NCBI GenBank assembly: GCA_023428905.1 | Contig: JAEYWP010000030.1 | Location: 62,001 to 126,000, forward strand | DNA: 64,000 nt | Direction: 5' to 3' | Source of the DNA: Verrucomicrobiota bacterium | GTDB lineage: Bacteria; Verrucomicrobiota; Verrucomicrobiia; Opitutales; Opitutaceae | Shown: one piece after another, positions 60,654-64,000 of the stretch | Position numbering within the stretch: position 1 is the first letter of the stretch | Layout: every line of letters starts with the position of its first letter | Made by a program: the position numbers and the translations under genes | The notes under the pieces: model-generated | Told to the model about the DNA's origin: nothing | The model's database searches: none | What the model saw: the letters and a program-made list of their open reading frames with translations, nothing else

Positions 60654-62141
60654 TCAGGCGGGGCCGGTGGCGGCGGATTTGTAGCCGAAGAGCTTCCGCT
60701 TCTTGATCGCCTGCACAACCGACTCCGGGACCATCGCTTCCCAGGTCGGATCATTGGCCCGAAGCCGACCGAAGACGTCCTTCGAGAAGATGTGCAGCAG
60801 GGTCTTGTCGTAGCCCACCATGGTGTCGATGTAGTGATTCTCGAGCAGGTGGGCGTAGAGGTTGCGCAGGTGATCGGCGACCTGGAGGTTCTTGGCGTTG
60901 ATCAGGACGCCGGAGGCGAAGGAGTGGTTCGCGCTCGTGGGCGGAGCGCTTTCGTTGCGCAGGACGTAGTGGTCATACGTCTGCTGGAGCATCGGGTAGA
61001 TGTAGAGTTTCACCTCGTTGCGGAAGAGCCGCCCAAAGGCCTCGAGGATGCCGCCCTCGAGGTGCTCGTAGTACTTCTCATTGAATACCTCGAGGAGGTT
61101 GTTCACCCCCATCGCGACACCGATCATCTCCTTGGTGTAGCGGCGGAAGTAGGACGTGAGCCGGAAATACTCCGAGTAGTTGGAAATCAGGACGGTGAAG
61201 CCCAGGTCACCCAGGAGGTCGACGCGCGAAAGGAAATCCTCGGGGTCGAGGTCCCCCGCGCTGAGGAGATTGTTCATCGTCAGCTCCATCAGCACGATTA
61301 CGTCCTTGCCCTTGACCAGGGGCTCCTGGACAAACTGGGCGCAGGCGCAGTTCAGCATGTCGACGTGCACGTGGGTGACGGGACAAAAGCTGCCGCGCTC
61401 CACCAGGACCGCCTTCTTGTAGAGCACCTCCGAAGGCTGGAGCACATCGCCGGAGGGGCCGAACATCACCGCATTGGTGAGGCCAAGCTTGACCAGGTAG
61501 AGCGACATCAGGCGATTGTCGACGGGGGCGAAGGCGGGCCCGCTGAACTTCAGCATGTCCACCTCGATTCGGTTGGAGCCCACGTTGTCCACCAGCGACT
61601 GGATGAAGGCGGGGAGGTCGTCGCGGATATAAAAAGCGCCGTAGATCAGGTTGACCCCCACGATGCCGAGAGCCTGCTGCTGGAGGACGTTCTCTTTGTC
61701 CCACATCCGCACGTGCATGATGATCTCGCTCGGCGGGCTGTTGGGATCGGTCTGGAAACGGATGCCCATCCAACCGTGGCATTCGTTGTTTCCGCGGTAA
61801 CTGCGCGCCGCGACCGTGTCGGCAAAAACAAAAAAGGAGGTGCGATCGCCGCGTTGGGCGGACAAGCGCTCGAGCAGGAGGGAGTATTCGTGCTCCAGCA
61901 TGAGGGAGAGCCGCTCGCGCGAGACATAACGCGGCGCCTTTCCGTAGATCGCGTCGCTGAACGCCATATCGTAGGCGGAGATCGTTTTCGCCACTGTGCC
62001 CGATGCGCCGCCCGCCTGGAAAAACACGCGCGCCACCTCCTGGCCGGCGCCAATCTCGGCGAAGGTGCCGTACTTCGCCTCGTCGAGGTTGACCGTCAGC
62101 GCCTTGCGGTTGGTGGTGAGAAGATCTTTTTGTTCGCTCAT
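60654..62141 (-). CDS. Conserved protein of unknown function, 495 residues
   Basis: I recognise the opening pattern (DLLTTNRKALTVNLDEAKYG, then FAEIGAGQEVARVFFQAGG) from a conserved, widely distributed bacterial family, but no dependable function; some database entries name it nicotinate-nucleotide adenylyltransferase, which I cannot support. No signal peptide or membrane helix is seen. Notable blocks are NNECHGWMGIRFQTDP, ALGIVGVNLIYGAFY and FCPVTHVHVDMLNCA, and a run of invariant-looking histidines and cysteines. ATG 62141. It is convergent with the receiver gene and divergent from sppA. Confidence 0.7.
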   Translation of the reverse strand: MSEQKDLLTTNRKALTVNLDEAKYGTFAEIGAGQEVARVFFQAGGASGTVAKTISAYDMAFSDAIYGKAPRYVSRERLSLMLEHEYSLLLERLSAQRGDRTSFFVFADTVAARSYRGNNECHGWMGIRFQTDPNSPPSEIIMHVRMWDKENVLQQQALGIVGVNLIYGAFYIRDDLPAFIQSLVDNVGSNRIEVDMLKFSGPAFAPVDNRLMSLYLVKLGLTNAVMFGPSGDVLQPSEVLYKKAVLVERGSFCPVTHVHVDMLNCACAQFVQEPLVKGKDVIVLMELTMNNLLSAGDLDPEDFLSRVDLLGDLGFTVLISNYSEYFRLTSYFRRYTKEMIGVAMGVNNLLEVFNEKYYEHLEGGILEAFGRLFRNEVKLYIYPMLQQTYDHYVLRNESAPPTSANHSFASGVLINAKNLQVADHLRNLYAHLLENHYIDTMVGYDKTLLHIFSKDVFGRLRANDPTWEAMVPESVVQAIKKRKLFGYKSAATGPA

Positions 62142-62282
62142 GGAGGAGGGACGCGTGGCAGCGTAGCAGGTTTGGCGCTTCTAGCAAAGGGAGTGCCGAC
62201 CCGGCTGCCGTCCGACCCCTCGTCGCTGCCGCTCGTCCGGTTTTCACTGGCTGGTCGCGGCAATCCGGCTAGCCTGCCGCCA

Positions 62283-64000
62283 ATGAAAAACTTCTTCACC
62301 TCCCTGTTCGGCGCACTGGTCGCGCTGATCATCTTTTTCGCAGGCGGGGCCCTCCTCCTCGTCGTGGTGATCATGGCGATGGCCGCCGCCGCCGGTCAGG
62401 AGAAGGCGGTGGTGTTCGAGAAGGGGTCGTATCTGGTTTTTAATGCGTCGGTCAATCTCACCGATGCCCCGCCGCCCTTCGACCCTGCCGCCCTCGGCCG
62501 GATGCTGGGCGGCAACGAGGAGATGCAGACGCTGCAGCTGCGGCAGGTGACCAACGCCCTGCGGGCGGCGGCCAAGGATGATCGCATCGCCGGCGTTTTC
62601 CTCCACGGCAGCGTCACCCCCATCGGCTACGGCAGCGGTTATGCCGCCCTGCGGGAGGTGCGCGAGGCCCTGGAAACGGTGAAGGCGGCGGGCAAGCCGG
62701 TGGTGGCCCACCTCGATTATGCGACCACCCGCGACATGTACCTCATGTCCGTGGCCAACGACCTGGTGCTCGACCCCTACGGCGCGGTGTTTATGCCCGG
62801 CCTCGCCACTGAACCCATGTTCCTCGCCGGCGCCTTTGAGAAATACGGCGTCGGGATCCAGGTCACCCGTGTCGGCAAATTCAAATCCGCGGTCGAACCC
62901 TACATCCGCAAGGACATGAGCCCGGAGAATCGCCAGCAGATCCAGAAGCTGCTCGACGACGTGTGGGGAACGCTGCTGAGCGAGGTGGCGGCCGCACGTG
63001 ACGTGACGCCGGCGCAGCTGCAGACGCTGGTGGATACGGAGGGGGTGCTCCGGGCCGAACAGGCGGTGGCGAGCAAGCTCGTCAACCGTTCCGCCTACAA
63101 GGACGAGATCATCGCCGAATTGAAGGAGAAGACAGGCCGCGCCGGCTCGAAGGAGACGTTCAAGCAGGTCTCGATGAGTGACTACGCGAAGATCGCCCGG
63201 CTCGAGCCGCCCGCCCCGGCCCCCGAAAAATCGGAGAAAAGTCTCCAGCGCGGCAAAATAGCCGTCGTGTACGCCGAGGGTGCGATCGTGGAGGGCGAGG
63301 GCCAGCCCGGTGAAGTGGGCGGAGAGAAGTTCGCCCGCGAGCTCCGAAAGCTGCGCCAGGACGACGAGATCAAGGCGATCGTCCTGCGCGTCAACAGCCC
63401 GGGCGGCTCCGTCACCGCCTCCGAGCACATCCAGCGTGAACTGCGGCTGGCCAAGGCGGTGAAGCCGGTGGTGGTCTCGATGGGGTCCTATGCCGCCTCC
63501 GGCGGGTATTGGATTTCTGCCTACGGAGATCGCATCTTCGCCGAGCCGAGCACCCTGACAGGATCGATCGGCGTGTTTGGCCTGATGGTCGACGTGCAGC
63601 GCCTCGCCAATGACTTCGGCCTGACCTTTGACCGGGTGAAGACCGGCCGCTTTGCCGACACGATGACGGTGACGCGCCCGAAAACGCCGGAAGAACTGGT
63701 GGTTTACCAGAGCGTGGTCGACTGGATCTATGACCAGTTCCTCACCAAGGTGGTCGAGGGCCGAAACCTCGACCGCGCCAAGGTCGAGGAGATCGCCCAG
63801 GGACGCGTGTGGTCCGGCACGGAGGCGTTGAGCCTCGGATTGGTCGACGAGATCGGCGGCCTCGACGCGGCCCTCCGTTTTGCCGCGGAAAAGGCGAACC
63901 TGGGCGACAATTACCGCCTGCAGGAATTTCCGCGCAAGATGGAGTTCGCCGAGTTCCTGGCCGAGGCGCTCAGCGGCGGTCAGAAACCAGCCAGTGCGCG
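62283..64000 (+). CDS. sppA: Signal peptide peptidase SppA, 67K type (3' partial)
   Basis: Membrane-bound serine protease that degrades cleaved signal peptides. ATG 62283 starts MKNFFTSLFGALVAL, an N-terminal membrane helix; the frame is open to the window edge, about 572 codons. Catalytic residues are the lysine in VTRVGKFKSAVEPYIRKDM (N-terminal half) and the serine in SMGSYAASGGYWIS (C-terminal half), the Ser-Lys dyad of E. coli SppA. Both homologous halves are present; only the tail is missing. It is divergent from the conserved unknown gene. Confidence 0.94.
   Translation, partial: MKNFFTSLFGALVALIIFFAGGALLLVVVIMAMAAAAGQEKAVVFEKGSYLVFNASVNLTDAPPPFDPAALGRMLGGNEEMQTLQLRQVTNALRAAAKDDRIAGVFLHGSVTPIGYGSGYAALREVREALETVKAAGKPVVAHLDYATTRDMYLMSVANDLVLDPYGAVFMPGLATEPMFLAGAFEKYGVGIQVTRVGKFKSAVEPYIRKDMSPENRQQIQKLLDDVWGTLLSEVAAARDVTPAQLQTLVDTEGVLRAEQAVASKLVNRSAYKDEIIAELKEKTGRAGSKETFKQVSMSDYAKIARLEPPAPAPEKSEKSLQRGKIAVVYAEGAIVEGEGQPGEVGGEKFARELRKLRQDDEIKAIVLRVNSPGGSVTASEHIQRELRLAKAVKPVVVSMGSYAASGGYWISAYGDRIFAEPSTLTGSIGVFGLMVDVQRLANDFGLTFDRVKTGRFADTMTVTRPKTPEELVVYQSVVDWIYDQFLTKVVEGRNLDRAKVEEIAQGRVWSGTEALSLGLVDEIGGLDAALRFAAEKANLGDNYRLQEFPRKMEFAEFLAEALSGGQKPASA

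Overview
High-GC bacterial chromosome segment that looks like a member of Verrucomicrobiota, most likely Opitutaceae. The pointers are a double-length UvrA with four ABC cassettes (a trait of the PVC superphylum, also seen in Chlamydia), a 51-residue 'small basic protein' typical of Verrucomicrobia/Chlamydiae, an exosortase-EpsI fusion, a TPR protein with an N-terminal cysteine cluster, and dispersed 'NHEWT-type' intergenic repeats. No phage, integrase, insertion sequence or CRISPR array is visible. The window is almost fully coding.

Region 1-7.9 kb is a surface-polysaccharide block: a sugar aminotransferase (cut by the left edge), three GT2 glycosyltransferases, rmlA, rmlB, a plant-like 3,5-epimerase/4-reductase that appears to replace rmlC plus rmlD, and a paratose-2-epimerase-like SDR. 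Region 8-12.7 kb holds a stand-alone CoaC, the SRP RNA gene, dnaX with an E. coli-like -1 frameshift site, leuA and two small genes. Region 13.4-15.4 kb is gmd-fcl (GDP-L-fucose). Region 15.5-24.7 kb is mainly housekeeping: a 5S-type carboxyltransferase, prfB with its autoregulatory frameshift, eno, trmL, thrH, smpB, rpoZ, cutA, the small basic protein and DedA. An ankyrin protein and a lone receiver protein lie among them.

Region 24.8-32.2 kb has a large periplasmic-propeller hybrid histidine kinase, tRNA-Arg(CCG), lpdA, a holin-like membrane protein and a GT4 glycosyltransferase. Region 32.2-44.6 kb has the giant uvrA, an oppD-oppF ATPase pair without permeases, and three GT9 heptosyltransferase-type genes, one fused to a lipid A acyltransferase. 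Two repeat-rich spacers (43.2-43.5 and 44.55-44.87 kb) flank the last GT9 gene. Region 44.9-53.4 kb has serS, dtd, fabV, an RskA-like membrane protein, the exosortase locus, a secreted redoxin and a DapF homologue in which both catalytic cysteines are serine.

Region 54.5-60.6 kb is the most system-like part: seven genes with overlapping or nearly touching ends encode RsbR, RsbS, RsbT, an ATPase-SpoIIE phosphatase, a kinase with a degenerate RsbT-like N-terminus, a receiver-PAS-kinase and a tail-anchored receiver protein. This looks like a stressosome wired to two-component signalling instead of a sigma factor. The window closes with a conserved protein of unknown function and the start of sppA.
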